Positions 17,543-27,513 of a DNA stretch of 44,662 nt are shown here, piece after piece. Below the pieces are notes generated by a model. That model had not been told where the DNA came from and did not search any database. It saw nothing but the letters and a program-made list of their open reading frames with translations. Origin of the DNA: an uncultured Flavobacteriales bacterium (lineage in GTDB: Bacteria > Bacteroidota > Bacteroidia > Flavobacteriales > Schleiferiaceae); the NCBI GenBank assembly GCA_950073045.1, contig CATMQD010000004.1:1-44662 (forward strand), given 5' to 3'. The first letter of the stretch is position 1, and each line of letters starts with the position of its first letter. The translations under genes and the position numbers were made by a program.

Positions 17543-18559
17543 ATGATGTTGCACACCGTAAGCGGCGCTACTGGTTTAGTAGGATCTCACTTGGTTTATT
17601 CCTTGTTAATAGAGGGAAAGAAAGTTCGCGCTTTACACCGTGCATCCTCTGATAAGTCACTTCTAGAAAGGATTTTTAGCTATTACGGTGATAATCTTAA
17701 ACACTATCAAGAGAACTTAAGTTGGCATGAGGCCGATTTACTCGATCCTGTGGATGTTGAAGAGGCTTTAGATGGTACTGATATTATTTTTCACACCGCT
17801 GCAGTTGTTTCCTTTGATCCCTCCGATAGAGATGCTTTGATTGATGGTAATCGCAATATGACCGCCAATGTGGTAAATGCCGCTCTGCACTTGGGTATAC
17901 CCAGAATGGTGCATGTGAGTAGTGTAGCTGCATTGGGTCGAAAAGCCGAACAAAAGGAATTCGACGAAGAAAGCTATTGGGTGGAGAGTGAATTGAACTC
18001 TAATTATGCAAAGGGTAAGTATGCCGCCGAAATGGAAGTTTGGCGTGGTATTGAAGAAGGTCTTTCCGCTGCAATTATTAATCCTTGCATAATTCTCGGA
18101 CCGGGAACTTGGAATGATGGGTCGGCGGCGATTTTTAGAAATATCGCGGAAGGCTTTAAGTTTTATACCCATGGCGTAAACGCTTATGTAGATGTGCGCG
18201 ATGTGGTAAAAGCCCTTTTAATTCTCGGCGAAGGTTCTCAGCAGGAGCGCTTTGTAATAGCAGCAGAAAATCGAAGCTATCATTCTGTTTTTACTACAAT
18301 TGCAAAATCTTTAGGGGTGGCCCCACCTAGCTTAGAAGTGAAGCCTTGGCTATCGGCCATTGCCTGGCGCTGGGAAGCGATTAAAAGCAAAATAACCGGA
18401 GGCAAACCATTGGTTACTAAAGAAACCGCTCGTACAGCCCTAGCAGAATATTACTATAAAAACGAGAAGGCCAAACAAGATTTAGGAATGGAGTTCCGCG
18501 ATTTATACGAAAGCATTCGCTTTATTTCGGATTGTTATCGCAAGGACTTTCCGGCTTAG
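17543..18559 (+). CDS. NAD-dependent epimerase/dehydratase (extended SDR)
   Basis: [56 protein letters not shown] (YxxxK). Start at [11 protein letters not shown]. Confidence 0.88.
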   Translation: MMLHTVSGATGLVGSHLVYSLLIEGKKVRALHRASSDKSLLERIFSYYGDNLKHYQENLSWHEADLLDPVDVEEALDGTDIIFHTAAVVSFDPSDRDALIDGNRNMTANVVNAALHLGIPRMVHVSSVAALGRKAEQKEFDEESYWVESELNSNYAKGKYAAEMEVWRGIEEGLSAAIINPCIILGPGTWNDGSAAIFRNIAEGFKFYTHGVNAYVDVRDVVKALLILGEGSQQERFVIAAENRSYHSVFTTIAKSLGVAPPSLEVKPWLSAIAWRWEAIKSKITGGKPLVTKETARTALAEYYYKNEKAKQDLGMEFRDLYESIRFISDCYRKDFPA

Positions 18560-18561
18560 AG

Positions 18562-19554
18562 TTAAAGTTCGTTCTTCAGAAGATTGGTTATTTTTCTTAG
18601 AACACTAGGAAAGGAGTCGGTTTTACCATAAATCATATTAACGGCCATTTCCCGGTAGTCTTTTTGATATTTGGATAGAAACATGGAAGGTGGGTTAAGG
18701 TTTAAGTAATTGATATCCATGTTTTCATATTGCGTACCCCTTACAGGGGTGTAGAGTTGCCGATGCTCAATAATTTGTTGAAAGAGCTGTTTATCTTTAA
18801 TTGCGCTTAGCCCTATTCCTTGATCAATCATTTTGCCGAGATCATAGTAGTGACGAGACATTCTCCAATAGCGGATTTTGTCGACAGGTTTTTGAAATTC
18901 CCCATGTAACAGGATTTACTTCTCGAGAAAGGTTTTTTCTGCCTTGGCAGTGTTTATCGAAAATGCACCTTTATAATAGGGGTTTTCAGGAAGAACCTCA
19001 TCTAAAAAGGATTTTATAGTTAGATTCATTCTCGGACTAAGAAGAGAGCGAGCACTTATTTCAATAAGCACTTTGTTTTTTAAGTAGGAGTTGCTTGCAA
19101 AAATAGATTTATACTTAACCTCTATGGTTTCCGGGTCTTGATCTGATATTTGCAAATTGGGAACCTTTGCTAAACAGAACTCTGGTTCTAATCCGGTTTG
19201 TACTAGTTGAGCTTTTATTTGTTGGAGAAGGTCATCTACTACAAATTGGTGGGATGCCTTGCGCAACTTTCTTATATGACCTTTGGTCTCGATCCGCTCA
19301 AATCCAATTGCTTTAGGGTTTATAGCTAGGTCAATGTCTTCTGAAAAACGCTCTATTAGGTGATACGCTTTACTTAAAGATGTTCCTCCTTTGAAAAGAA
19401 GTTCCTTTTTATGAGAAGTGGAAAATAGGACTTGCAGTAAATAACATATCCAAAGATCCTTCTCTATTGCCTGTGGAGGTAATCCTTTACGCCTTGCAAC
19501 GTGTTCAAGGATTCTCCTTTTTTCTGCCTGGCTCCGCTGTAGAAATTCGATCAT
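18562..19554 (-). pseudogene. AbiEii/AbiGii-type nucleotidyltransferase toxin interrupted by one in-frame TAA at 18916-18918
   Basis: N-part LLFKGGTSLSKAYHLIERFSEDIDLAIN (nucleotidyltransferase motif) ends TFLEK*. The same frame continues ILLHGEFQKPVDKIRYWRMSRHYYDLGKMIDQ... to 18562; 331 codons with one internal stop. Confidence 0.82.
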
Positions 19555-20143
19555 AAGAATTCTGTAAAATTTCTCTGATCCATACAGGGGGCAAATAGAG
19601 ATCGTGATTAAGTTTTTTGGGGTCTTCTTTTTTTAGAATTTGATGGATTTTGTCTTCCGTAACTTTATCTAGGCCGTCCTTGCCAATGCTGCGCAATGCT
19701 TGAATAACTAATGAGCTAATCTCTCCTTTCGCCTTTAAGTTTTTGGGACTGGTTCTTTTAAATCGAATACTCCTTGCGCCAATGTTTATTATTCGGGGAC
19801 TACCATCGGTAAGATACACTAAATTTAAAGGAACTTGTTCGCTTAAGCCTAATAGGTGAAGCGCCTGTGCACCGCTTGGGACGATCTTTACATGATCCCG
19901 CTTCGCAATGCTCTGGGCTATCTCTTCGGCCGAAGGTAAAGTTAAGCCAAGTTGTTTGTCTCGCTTAGGCCTAGTGAATATGCCCCTGCTAATGCGGAGG
20001 ATTTCATTTTTATTACAGAGTCTTTCTAGGGCCTTATGGATGGCTTTTTGACTTCCAAAAGCAATAAAATCATCAGGTACAAATATTTTGCCCTTTGGAT
20101 GATTTGATATTCGGTGAAGTATTTCTAATTCAACGCTCAACAC
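19505..20143 (-). CDS. AbiEi-like antitoxin (DUF6088-type)
   Basis: N-terminal winged-helix-like AIHKALERLCNKNEILRISRGIFTRPKRD plus LPSAEEIAQSIAKRDHVKIVPSGAQALHLLGLSEQVPLNLVYLTDGSPR; 50-bp overlap with the toxin gene. GTG start. Confidence 0.85.
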   Translation of the reverse strand: MLSVELEILHRISNHPKGKIFVPDDFIAFGSQKAIHKALERLCNKNEILRISRGIFTRPKRDKQLGLTLPSAEEIAQSIAKRDHVKIVPSGAQALHLLGLSEQVPLNLVYLTDGSPRIINIGARSIRFKRTSPKNLKAKGEISSLVIQALRSIGKDGLDKVTEDKIHQILKKEDPKKLNHDLYLPPVWIREILQNSYDRISTAEPGRKKENP

Positions 20144-20164
20144 TTGATTACCCTAAAATAGCTT

Positions 20165-20191
20165 GTCGCAAAAATATATTAAATTTGCGAC
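20165..20191. promoter_or_regulatory. Inverted-repeat operator candidate upstream of the antitoxin
   Basis: GTCGCAAA-aatatattaaa-TTTGCGAC: perfect 8-bp arms, 11-nt spacer, ending 22 nt upstream of the GTG. On the minus strand it includes TATTTTTG, fitting the -7 TAnnTTTG box. Confidence 0.65.
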
Positions 20192-20290
20192 ATTATTAGG
20201 AAAAAAATGACTCACACCTAGTAGTGCGAGTCTAATGATTTATAAGTAGGACTTATTTACTGGTAGTGCTCATCCCTTCGTCACTACCTT

Positions 20291-20737
20291 TCAAATTTCG
20301 ATATCAGACAACTTGGTGCTGTCTGTAGTTTTCTCAGTGTTTTCCTTTTGCTTGTCCGGGCTAGAGCTTTGCGAACCTTCGGGGGCATCTACCCGGGTGC
20401 TAACTTTGGTAAGTCGAGTTAAAACCTCCTCGTACATTTTATCCATTCGCTCGGCATTACGACTGTAAAAGCGAAAAGAGCTGTCATAAAGTTCGGGGCT
20501 AATTTTATGTTTTTGCCAAAGAAATTTATAGTGAGCCTGCACGGGTAGGCTATCACCTAGCACCTTGGTGCCGATGCGTGCGCCCTCAATGATATGCACG
20601 TCGGTTAAAACATCTACCATTTTAGCTTCGGGAATAATCCAATCGGGTAGGGGCTCGGATTTCTCCGGAGCTTGAGGAGCACAGGCTACCACTAAGAGGG
20701 CGAAGCCTAATAAGAGGATGTTCTTAAACCCGGTCAA
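20291..20737 (-). CDS. DUF4296 lipoprotein
   Basis: Lipobox LLVVACAPQ; PLPDWIIPEAKMVDVLTDVHIIEGARIG is DUF4296-like. Confidence 0.8.
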   Translation of the reverse strand: MTGFKNILLLGFALLVVACAPQAPEKSEPLPDWIIPEAKMVDVLTDVHIIEGARIGTKVLGDSLPVQAHYKFLWQKHKISPELYDSSFRFYSRNAERMDKMYEEVLTRLTKVSTRVDAPEGSQSSSPDKQKENTEKTTDSTKLSDIEI

Positions 20738-22067
20738 ATTCTAATCTTTGCGCAACTTTATTCTCAAGAATCTTTCCATTATCATAAACCAAGCTGCCAT
20801 TCACTAGGGTGTGGGTAACTCTAGCGCGGAAGGTGGTATCTTCGAAAGGCGACCAGCCACATTTAGACAAAATATTGTCTTTGCTAACACGCCATGGACG
20901 AGAAGGGTCTACAATGGTGATGTCCGCCCAATAGCCTTCACGCAAGTAACCACGCTCTTTAATATTAAAGAGGATGGCTGGGTTATGACAAGCTTTCTCC
21001 ACCAAGGTTTCAATTTTCATTTTTTCATCGCGAACGAATTCCATCATTGCGGGTAAAAAATGTTGCACTAGTGGGCCGCCGCTTGGGGCGGAAGTATAGG
21101 GATTATTCTTCTCTTCTAAAGTATGCGGGGCATGATCAGTAGCAAGCACATCGATTCTTCCATCTAAAACTGCTTTTAGAATTTCATCGCGGTCGCTGGC
21201 TTCTTTTACGGCTGGGTTCCATTTTATATGGCTGCCTTTATTGGCGTAGTCTTCGCGACTAAACCATAAGTGATGTACACAAGCCTCAGCGGTAATTAAC
21301 TTATCCTTTAAAGGCACATCTTTTTCAAATAAGTCGCATTCCTCAGCGGTGCTAATATGAAATACATGTAAGCGCGTATTATGCTTTTTAGCCAACTCTA
21401 CTGCTAAACTAGAGGATAGGATACAGGCTTCACGGCTACGAATATCAGGGTGCATTTCAAATGGAATGTCATCACCGTATTCCGCCTGGGCCTTAGCCAT
21501 ATTATCGCGTATGGTTTGCTCGTCTTCACAATGGGTGATCACCGGGATTTTAGCCTCTGAGAAAATACGCTCTAGAGCTTCACGGTCGTCCACCAACATA
21601 TTGCCAGTGCTACTGCCCATAAATACTTTAACTCCAGGAACCTTATTAGGGTCTAGCTTGCGGATCTCCTCAATATTATCGTTTGCTCCACCTAAGTTGA
21701 AAGCGTAGTTAGCCCACGATTTTTCGGCCGCCAGGCTGTATTTTTCTTCCAGCTTTTCTAAAGTAGTAGCAGCAGGCTTGGTATTGGGTTGTTCTATAAA
21801 TGAGGTAATCCCTCCGGCCACTGCCGCTCTCGACTCACTGTAGATATCCCCTTTATGCGTAAGTCCTGGCTCGCGAAAGTGTACCTGGTCATCAATAATG
21901 CCGGGTAAAACATAAGAGCCGGCAGCATCAATTAAGGTAGTATCGCTGTCGCGCTGGCTTAAATTTTGATCAATCTTTACGATCCGTCCTTTTTCTATAA
22001 AAATGTCGCGTTCAAGGGTCTCGCCCTCATTTACAAGGCGGGCATTTTTAATTAGAATCTTCTTCAT
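20724..22067 (-). CDS. pyrC: Dihydroorotase
   Basis: VLPGIIDDQVHFREPGLTHKGDIYSESRAAVAGGITSFIEQPNT, LATDHAPHTLEEK, ADITIVDP. Confidence 0.93.
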   Translation of the reverse strand: MKKILIKNARLVNEGETLERDIFIEKGRIVKIDQNLSQRDSDTTLIDAAGSYVLPGIIDDQVHFREPGLTHKGDIYSESRAAVAGGITSFIEQPNTKPAATTLEKLEEKYSLAAEKSWANYAFNLGGANDNIEEIRKLDPNKVPGVKVFMGSSTGNMLVDDREALERIFSEAKIPVITHCEDEQTIRDNMAKAQAEYGDDIPFEMHPDIRSREACILSSSLAVELAKKHNTRLHVFHISTAEECDLFEKDVPLKDKLITAEACVHHLWFSREDYANKGSHIKWNPAVKEASDRDEILKAVLDGRIDVLATDHAPHTLEEKNNPYTSAPSGGPLVQHFLPAMMEFVRDEKMKIETLVEKACHNPAILFNIKERGYLREGYWADITIVDPSRPWRVSKDNILSKCGWSPFEDTTFRARVTHTLVNGSLVYDNGKILENKVAQRLEFDRV

Positions 22068-22076
22068 CGGAAAATG

Positions 22077-22829
22077 CTATTGGTGGCGTTTTAGCAGACT
22101 GCGCAGTTTCAGTTTTAGAACCCCAAAGATAGCTTCGCTGATAATACCAGTGCTCATTTTGGAGTTCCCTAAAGTACGATCGGTGAATATTACTGGCACT
22201 TCTTTAATCTTGAATCCCAGTTTATAAGCAATGAATTTCATTTCAATTTGGAAGGCATATCCAACAAACCGAATCTTTGCGAAATTCATTTTTTCTAAAA
22301 CTTCTCGTCGGTAGCAAACAAAGCCAGCAGTGGTGTCTTCTACTGGAATACCTAAAATTATACGTACGTAGCGAGAAGCGAAATAACTTAACAATACACG
22401 ACTCATGGGCCAGTTTACCACATTTACACCTGTAACGTAACGTGAGCCAACCGACATGCCGTTTTCTTCATCGCGGCAAGCGGCATATAACTTTTCTAGA
22501 TCATGAGGGTCGTGAGAGAAATCAGCATCCATCTCAAAAATAAACTGGTAATGGCGCTCTAAGGACCATTTGAAACCAGCAATGTAAGCGGTGCCCAATC
22601 CTTGCTTTCCTGCTCGAGGTAAAAGAAACAACTTGTGCTCATATTCACCTTGGAGATGCTTAACGATTTCCTGGGTTCCATCAGGACTATTATCGTCCAC
22701 AATCAGAATATGAAAATCCGTTTGCAGGCTAAACACCGTGCGAATTATTCGCTCAATGTTTTCCTTCTCGTTATAGGTTGGTATGATTACAAGCGCTTCG
22801 GCCAAGCCAGAATTGTTTAAGGAGGGCAA
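22077..22829 (-). CDS. Polyprenol monophosphomannose synthase (GT2)
   Basis: VIIPTYNEKENIERIIRTVF, ILIVDDNSPDGTQEIV, FEMDADFSHDPHDLEKL, SRYVTGVNVVNWP. Confidence 0.92.
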   Translation of the reverse strand: MPSLNNSGLAEALVIIPTYNEKENIERIIRTVFSLQTDFHILIVDDNSPDGTQEIVKHLQGEYEHKLFLLPRAGKQGLGTAYIAGFKWSLERHYQFIFEMDADFSHDPHDLEKLYAACRDEENGMSVGSRYVTGVNVVNWPMSRVLLSYFASRYVRIILGIPVEDTTAGFVCYRREVLEKMNFAKIRFVGYAFQIEMKFIAYKLGFKIKEVPVIFTDRTLGNSKMSTGIISEAIFGVLKLKLRSLLKRHQ

Positions 22830-22911
22830 AAATACGGATTAAAAAAGTACTGAATGAGCCTTTAACGCTTAATTAAGTCGCTTATTCTATAGTGCAGGCC
22901 AAAGCAGGAAA

Positions 22912-23748
22912 TTAGCGATTTTGTATACCTTCTTTGGAGCCTAAGGTCCAGATTAGAGCCTTCTTTTTGCAAGCTCGATATATGGTGTGATGTTTTTCTT
23001 TCGGCTCGGGTGAGTAGTGCCAGTTCAGGTTTTTAGTTTCTCTTTTAGCTAAGAATTCCCCAAGTTGATCGGTATATTCTTTTATGTCTACCGTGTTTGA
23101 TCCCGCAAACCAGAGCCTAGTTTCCCGCTCGGGAAGGTTTTGCAAATGCTCTTCAGCATGCTTAACCAATACATTATCATTCCACCAAAAAGAGGGGTCC
23201 ATAGCTATGTAATAGTTAAACAGCTGGGGCTGAAGAAAAAAGGTTTCCATAATAAACAAGCCGGCCAAAGACTCACCAATTATCCCTCGTTTCTCGGTGC
23301 AGCGGTAGGTCGATTCAATCCTTGGAATGAGCTCCTTCTGAATAAAGGCTCGAAAGTCCTTGGCGCCATCCTCCATCGGGATGCCATATTCCTCATGTTC
23401 CTTAATTTGAGATTCACCGGTTAGGTCTCGTCCTCTTTCAGTATTCTCAATCCCAACTAATATAAAGGGCGGAATTTTATTGGATTCAATAAGCCGAGCT
23501 AAGGTATTGGCAATATGAGGGAAGTCTTCCTTAATTCCTCCATCCGGCATATACAATACGGGTAGCCTTTGCTTTTTAGTATCGTAAGTCGGAGGTGTCC
23601 AAATATTAATCATCCGTTCCTCATTCAGAATATCAGAGTATAGCTTTAAACTTTGATGTTTTGGAATGGGATCTTTTGAGGTGGCAATTTTTTGTTTGCA
23701 GCTGTAGCTGATAAGTAAGAGGACAAATAAGGGGAGCAGTCGTAACAT
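22912..23748 (-). CDS. Alpha/beta-hydrolase, esterase D-like lipoprotein
   Basis: Lipobox LLISYSCKQ; PVLYMPDGG, GIIGESLAGLFIMETF (GxSxxG), MDPSFWWND. Confidence 0.82.
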   Translation of the reverse strand: MLRLLPLFVLLLISYSCKQKIATSKDPIPKHQSLKLYSDILNEERMINIWTPPTYDTKKQRLPVLYMPDGGIKEDFPHIANTLARLIESNKIPPFILVGIENTERGRDLTGESQIKEHEEYGIPMEDGAKDFRAFIQKELIPRIESTYRCTEKRGIIGESLAGLFIMETFFLQPQLFNYYIAMDPSFWWNDNVLVKHAEEHLQNLPERETRLWFAGSNTVDIKEYTDQLGEFLAKRETKNLNWHYSPEPKEKHHTIYRACKKKALIWTLGSKEGIQNR

Positions 23749-23759
23749 AATTACGTTTT

Positions 23760-24281
23760 TTAGGAAGCCTCAAAATAGTCAATCGGATTGAGGTAGAACA
23801 TCTTTCGCCAACCTTGTCGATCGGAGTCGGCCCGCCATATATAAGGGATCGGTGTAACAATAGAGTAGTGCAGATGAGGAGCTTTTCCTTTCGCATTGCC
23901 ACTGCTACCAACAGTGCCAATCTCATCTTCTTTTGTTACCCACCGCAGTGAAGATGTTTTAATTTCTTTAAGATGAGCGAAATAATGCAGGCGCCATTTT
24001 GGACCGAGTACTAAAACGAAATTTCCGCCTAAGCCAATTTCACCGGTAAATAGAACCAATCCATTCACGGAGGAATGAATTGGGCAACCGTCTTTAGCAA
24101 AAACATCTACACCTTTATGAGTAACCGACTTCCCCCAAGGGTAATACCAAAAAGACTCGGAATTATAATCTGATTTGGTGGCCCCTCGCACGGGCATTTC
24201 TAAGTTTTGCGGAATACAAAAACCAATTCCTAGGATTAGCAGAAACAGGTAAAGGGCGAGTCGACGCTTTTTGATTTTCAA
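23760..24281 (-). CDS. M23-family peptidase
   Basis: HKGVDVFAKDGCPIHSSVNGLVLFTG...LHYFAHL...GTVGSSGNAKGKAPHLHYSI: HxxxD and HxH motifs. Confidence 0.88.
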   Translation of the reverse strand: MKIKKRRLALYLFLLILGIGFCIPQNLEMPVRGATKSDYNSESFWYYPWGKSVTHKGVDVFAKDGCPIHSSVNGLVLFTGEIGLGGNFVLVLGPKWRLHYFAHLKEIKTSSLRWVTKEDEIGTVGSSGNAKGKAPHLHYSIVTPIPYIWRADSDRQGWRKMFYLNPIDYFEAS

Positions 24282-24317
24282 ATCAGGCCAATTAACTTAA
24301 GGCTGCCAATTTAAAAA

Positions 24318-25187
24318 TTATACTGTGGAGGCTTTGTTAAAGCCAATCGTTTCTCGATACAGTTGTGGCGAAACATCCGCATGTTTCTTAAAAAACCGAC
24401 TGAAGTAATATTCATCTTCATATCCCAGCCTAAAAGCAATTTCCTTTACAGGTTTATTGCTGAGGTAAAGCTCTCGTTTAGCTTCAATTATAATGCGCTC
24501 TGCAATGAGATTGGTGAGGGTTTTATTAAAATGTCCTTTTGTGATTTTATTCAAAGCCTTAGGGCTGATGGCTAAGAGCTCGGCATAATCGCGGGCACTA
24601 TGTTTTACACAGAAATGCTCGTTAATAGCCTCTTTTAACCTTTGTACTATGCGCGGCTCCTCACCTAGCTCGGTTACTTTTACTTTGACTTCCCCCTGCT
24701 GATTTTTTAATCTTGATGCAGTTACCAAAAAGATTTTCAGATAAGATATAAGCACTTCATAGTGTGCAAGCTCAGCAGCTTGAATTTCCGCTTTCATCTG
24801 AGGAATGATTCCGTTTAAAACCGACTCTGAATTAGGGTCGATTTGTACTAATGGAGAATCGTAAATATTATTGAAGAGAACCCCATTGCATGCTACCTCA
24901 TGTTGATGCTTATGAATGCAAAAGAAATCAGGGTGGAAATGTATAACCTCGGCTACTAGACTGTCATCGCCGCAAATCATGAAGGGCTGATATGGACTAA
25001 AAGCTACTAAGGCATTGGGCCCAAAATCGTATTCCGAAAAATCGACCTTTATCTTACCAGCACCCTTTTTTATCCAAATCAGCGAATAGTAATTTAAGCG
25101 CTGAATATGATCAAAGGGATTATTCCCTTCAAAATGATAGAGTTTAAAGGCTAAGTGACCAGTTTGGGGATTAATCAGCGTTTGCAT
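24318..25187 (-). CDS. AraC-family transcriptional regulator
   Basis: C-terminal ELLAISPKALNKITKGHFNKTLTNLIAERIIIEAKRELYLSNKPVKEIAFRLGYEDEYYFSRFFKKHADVSPQLYRE. Confidence 0.92.
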   Translation of the reverse strand: MQTLINPQTGHLAFKLYHFEGNNPFDHIQRLNYYSLIWIKKGAGKIKVDFSEYDFGPNALVAFSPYQPFMICGDDSLVAEVIHFHPDFFCIHKHQHEVACNGVLFNNIYDSPLVQIDPNSESVLNGIIPQMKAEIQAAELAHYEVLISYLKIFLVTASRLKNQQGEVKVKVTELGEEPRIVQRLKEAINEHFCVKHSARDYAELLAISPKALNKITKGHFNKTLTNLIAERIIIEAKRELYLSNKPVKEIAFRLGYEDEYYFSRFFKKHADVSPQLYRETIGFNKASTV

Positions 25188-25207
25188 AATAGACCGATGC
25201 TTCAAAT

Positions 25208-25627
25208 TTAGAGGATTTCCCGCTCCTCGGCATTTATCTCTAAATCGTTAATACTTGCATAGCGCTTGCGCATTAACCCGTTGGCTTTAAATTCCCAGAG
25301 CTCGTTGCCATAAGCCCTATACCATTGATTGTTTTCATCTTGGTATTCATATTTAAAGCTTACCGCGATGCGATTTTCACGAAAGCCCCACAATTCCTTT
25401 TTAAGTTTATAATTCCGCTCTTTTTGCCATTTCTTTTTCAGGAATTCGATAATCTCCTCTCGACCATTTATAAATTGAGTTCGATTGCGCCATTCAGAGT
25501 CTAGGCTATAGGCCTTAGCCACCATTTCTGGGTTTTGGCTATTCCAGGCATCTTCGGCCATTTGCACCTTTTGCCTAGCGGTCTCCATAGTAAAAGGAGG
25601 CAAAGGATGTTTGCTTTCTTCTTTCAT
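25208..25627 (-). CDS. DUF1348 / nuclear transport factor 2-like protein
   Basis: AEDAWNSQNPEMVAKAYSLDSEWRNRTQFINGREEIIEFLKKKWQKE... Confidence 0.88.
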   Translation of the reverse strand: MKEESKHPLPPFTMETARQKVQMAEDAWNSQNPEMVAKAYSLDSEWRNRTQFINGREEIIEFLKKKWQKERNYKLKKELWGFRENRIAVSFKYEYQDENNQWYRAYGNELWEFKANGLMRKRYASINDLEINAEEREIL

Positions 25628-25677
25628 TTGATCAAAATTGAAAATGGAGGAGTGCAGTAAACACTCCTCCGAATAAA

Positions 25678-26247
25678 TTAGATACTAGGAGCTACTGGGA
25701 AATCTACAGGCACCTTGGTGAGGTTGTGTAAGTAGTTCATCGCAATCTTATCGCTGATTTGCAAAATCAGGTCCACCAAGTTTTCCTGATTATAACCTGC
25801 GCTGTAAAACTGCTCTAGCATTTCAGAACTGGCATAACCACGATTTTCGGTTAAATCAGCCGCTAAGGCTACTAATGCGTTTAGCTTGGTGTTTTCACTT
25901 TTACCCTGACGAAGGTTTAAGATTTGGTCTTCATCAAAGCCATTCATTTTACCAATGGCCGTATGAGCGCTTTGGCAGTAAATACAGCCATTAACCTGGC
26001 TAACCACTAGGTTTACCGCTTCTTTCTCTTTGTTGTTTAAAGAAGTTTTAGCGTTTTGATAGTTAAGATAACGTTGCAAACCATTGTCTGAATAGGCTAT
26101 GGTAGCATACAAATTCGGCACAAAACCAATTTGCTTATTCAAATTATCGAAGATCTCCTGATTAACAGCAGATACTTCTTCACGACTAGGAACTTGGAAC
26201 TCTAAAGATCTTGTATTTTCCATTTTACAGGTATTTGTTGATGTCAT
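25678..26247 (-). CDS. Carboxymuconolactone decarboxylase family (AhpD-like alkylhydroperoxidase)
   Basis: VVSQVNGCIYCQSAHTAIGKMNGF contains the CxxCxxxH motif. Confidence 0.9.
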   Translation of the reverse strand: MTSTNTCKMENTRSLEFQVPSREEVSAVNQEIFDNLNKQIGFVPNLYATIAYSDNGLQRYLNYQNAKTSLNNKEKEAVNLVVSQVNGCIYCQSAHTAIGKMNGFDEDQILNLRQGKSENTKLNALVALAADLTENRGYASSEMLEQFYSAGYNQENLVDLILQISDKIAMNYLHNLTKVPVDFPVAPSI

Positions 26248-26332
26248 TATTGACCTTACAAATGTGCGATGGCGACTAGCCCCGTAAAATGGACGAACTA
26301 CGTTAATGGATGGACAATTTTCCCTGCCTTGA

Positions 26333-26695
26333 TTAATTGTAGCTGGGAACAGTTTTAATGCTCAAGCGTAAGTATTTACGAAGCATCAATAGGGCATTTA
26401 AAGCGATTGGGACCAATACGCTTATTCCTCCTAGCACTAGATTTTGGGCATCGGTGTCGAAAATCGGAAATTCAACTAATTCCGAAATTAAAGCGAAAGA
26501 GAAGAACAAGCTACTTAAAATGAGTAGTCCGGAGATGATAATACCAGCCAGCTTATTCTGAAAATAGATCTGTTGCACAAAAACCAAACTAAGGAAAATG
26601 GCTAGAGGGTGATAGACTTCGCCTTCCAATATCCAGAATATTAGGGTGGCTATTAAGAATAAAATTTCAGAAAAGTCTCGCGGCAATTTCGGCAT
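26333..26695 (-). CDS. Small membrane protein of unknown function
   Basis: Several predicted TM helices; no family recognised. Confidence 0.6.
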   Translation of the reverse strand: MPKLPRDFSEILFLIATLIFWILEGEVYHPLAIFLSLVFVQQIYFQNKLAGIIISGLLILSSLFFSFALISELVEFPIFDTDAQNLVLGGISVLVPIALNALLMLRKYLRLSIKTVPSYN

Positions 26696-26777
26696 GGTAC
26701 TAATTTTTATCGCTAACGAAATTTAATGGCTTGGATTGTATGACACTAAACCTAGTCTCTAATTAGGTGATTGTTTT

Positions 26778-27500
26778 TTAAAAACTGTAGCCGAGATTTA
26801 TGCTCGGTGCAATTATAATATGATCTACCTGATCGAAAGTATTGAGCTGGTAGATTGGATTAAGTTCGGCATTAAGACGCAGATTTGGATTAAATCGATA
26901 GCTCAGTCCTAAATTCCCGCCTATTGCCCAGCCCATGGGGTAGCGTACTTCATTTTGATCATTTCGGCGCTGATCTAATTCATAGAAGCCCCAAAGGAGA
27001 CCGCCGCCCGTATAAAAGCTGAAATTACTACTTAGCATTTTTTGGTAAAGAACATTACCATTAATACCGTAGCCCGAAATGTCGCTATCGCTGAGGGCCA
27101 TGCCTATTCGTGGAATAAATAATAGGCGACTACTATTACTTAAACTCTTGGAGTATTGGGCCGAAACCGCATAGCCAGAACGAAAGTAACCTAACTGACC
27201 TTCGAGGTCGCCCCAGCTTTTTATTCCGAGTACTAAATTATCTTGAAAGCCATAACGGATTTGTGCCTGATATCCGAAGCTGCTATTAGTGCTGAGACTT
27301 GGGCTAGCGGCATTTGGTCTGGTCTCTGGTAATAACTCGGCCCCAGCCGAAAGATCTAATTGATTTTTCTCCAGCTGTTTATGCTCTAAATTAAAGGAAG
27401 GACTATAAACCAAACTAGGGGAGCAGCTGCAAAAGAACAGGCTTAAAACAAGGGAAGAAAAAACATTTTTTTTCATAGATCGGGGACTTAGTCGGAACAA
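26778..27500 (-). CDS. Outer-membrane beta-barrel-like lipoprotein, unknown function
   Basis: Signal with lipobox LFFCSCSPS; alternating strand pattern ending SINLGYSF. Confidence 0.65.
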   Translation of the reverse strand: MFRLSPRSMKKNVFSSLVLSLFFCSCSPSLVYSPSFNLEHKQLEKNQLDLSAGAELLPETRPNAASPSLSTNSSFGYQAQIRYGFQDNLVLGIKSWGDLEGQLGYFRSGYAVSAQYSKSLSNSSRLLFIPRIGMALSDSDISGYGINGNVLYQKMLSSNFSFYTGGGLLWGFYELDQRRNDQNEVRYPMGWAIGGNLGLSYRFNPNLRLNAELNPIYQLNTFDQVDHIIIAPSINLGYSF

Positions 27501-27513
27501 TAATAGGGGAAAT

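Noticed and set aside
18562-18918. Frameshift as the cause of the split AbiEii toxin
   Set aside because: Both halves and the 18 codons between them are in the same frame; only one TAA separates them.
23633-23926. 97-aa minus ORF overlapping the M23 peptidase and the esterase
   Set aside because: Alternative frame overlapping both well-supported CDSs; no domain.
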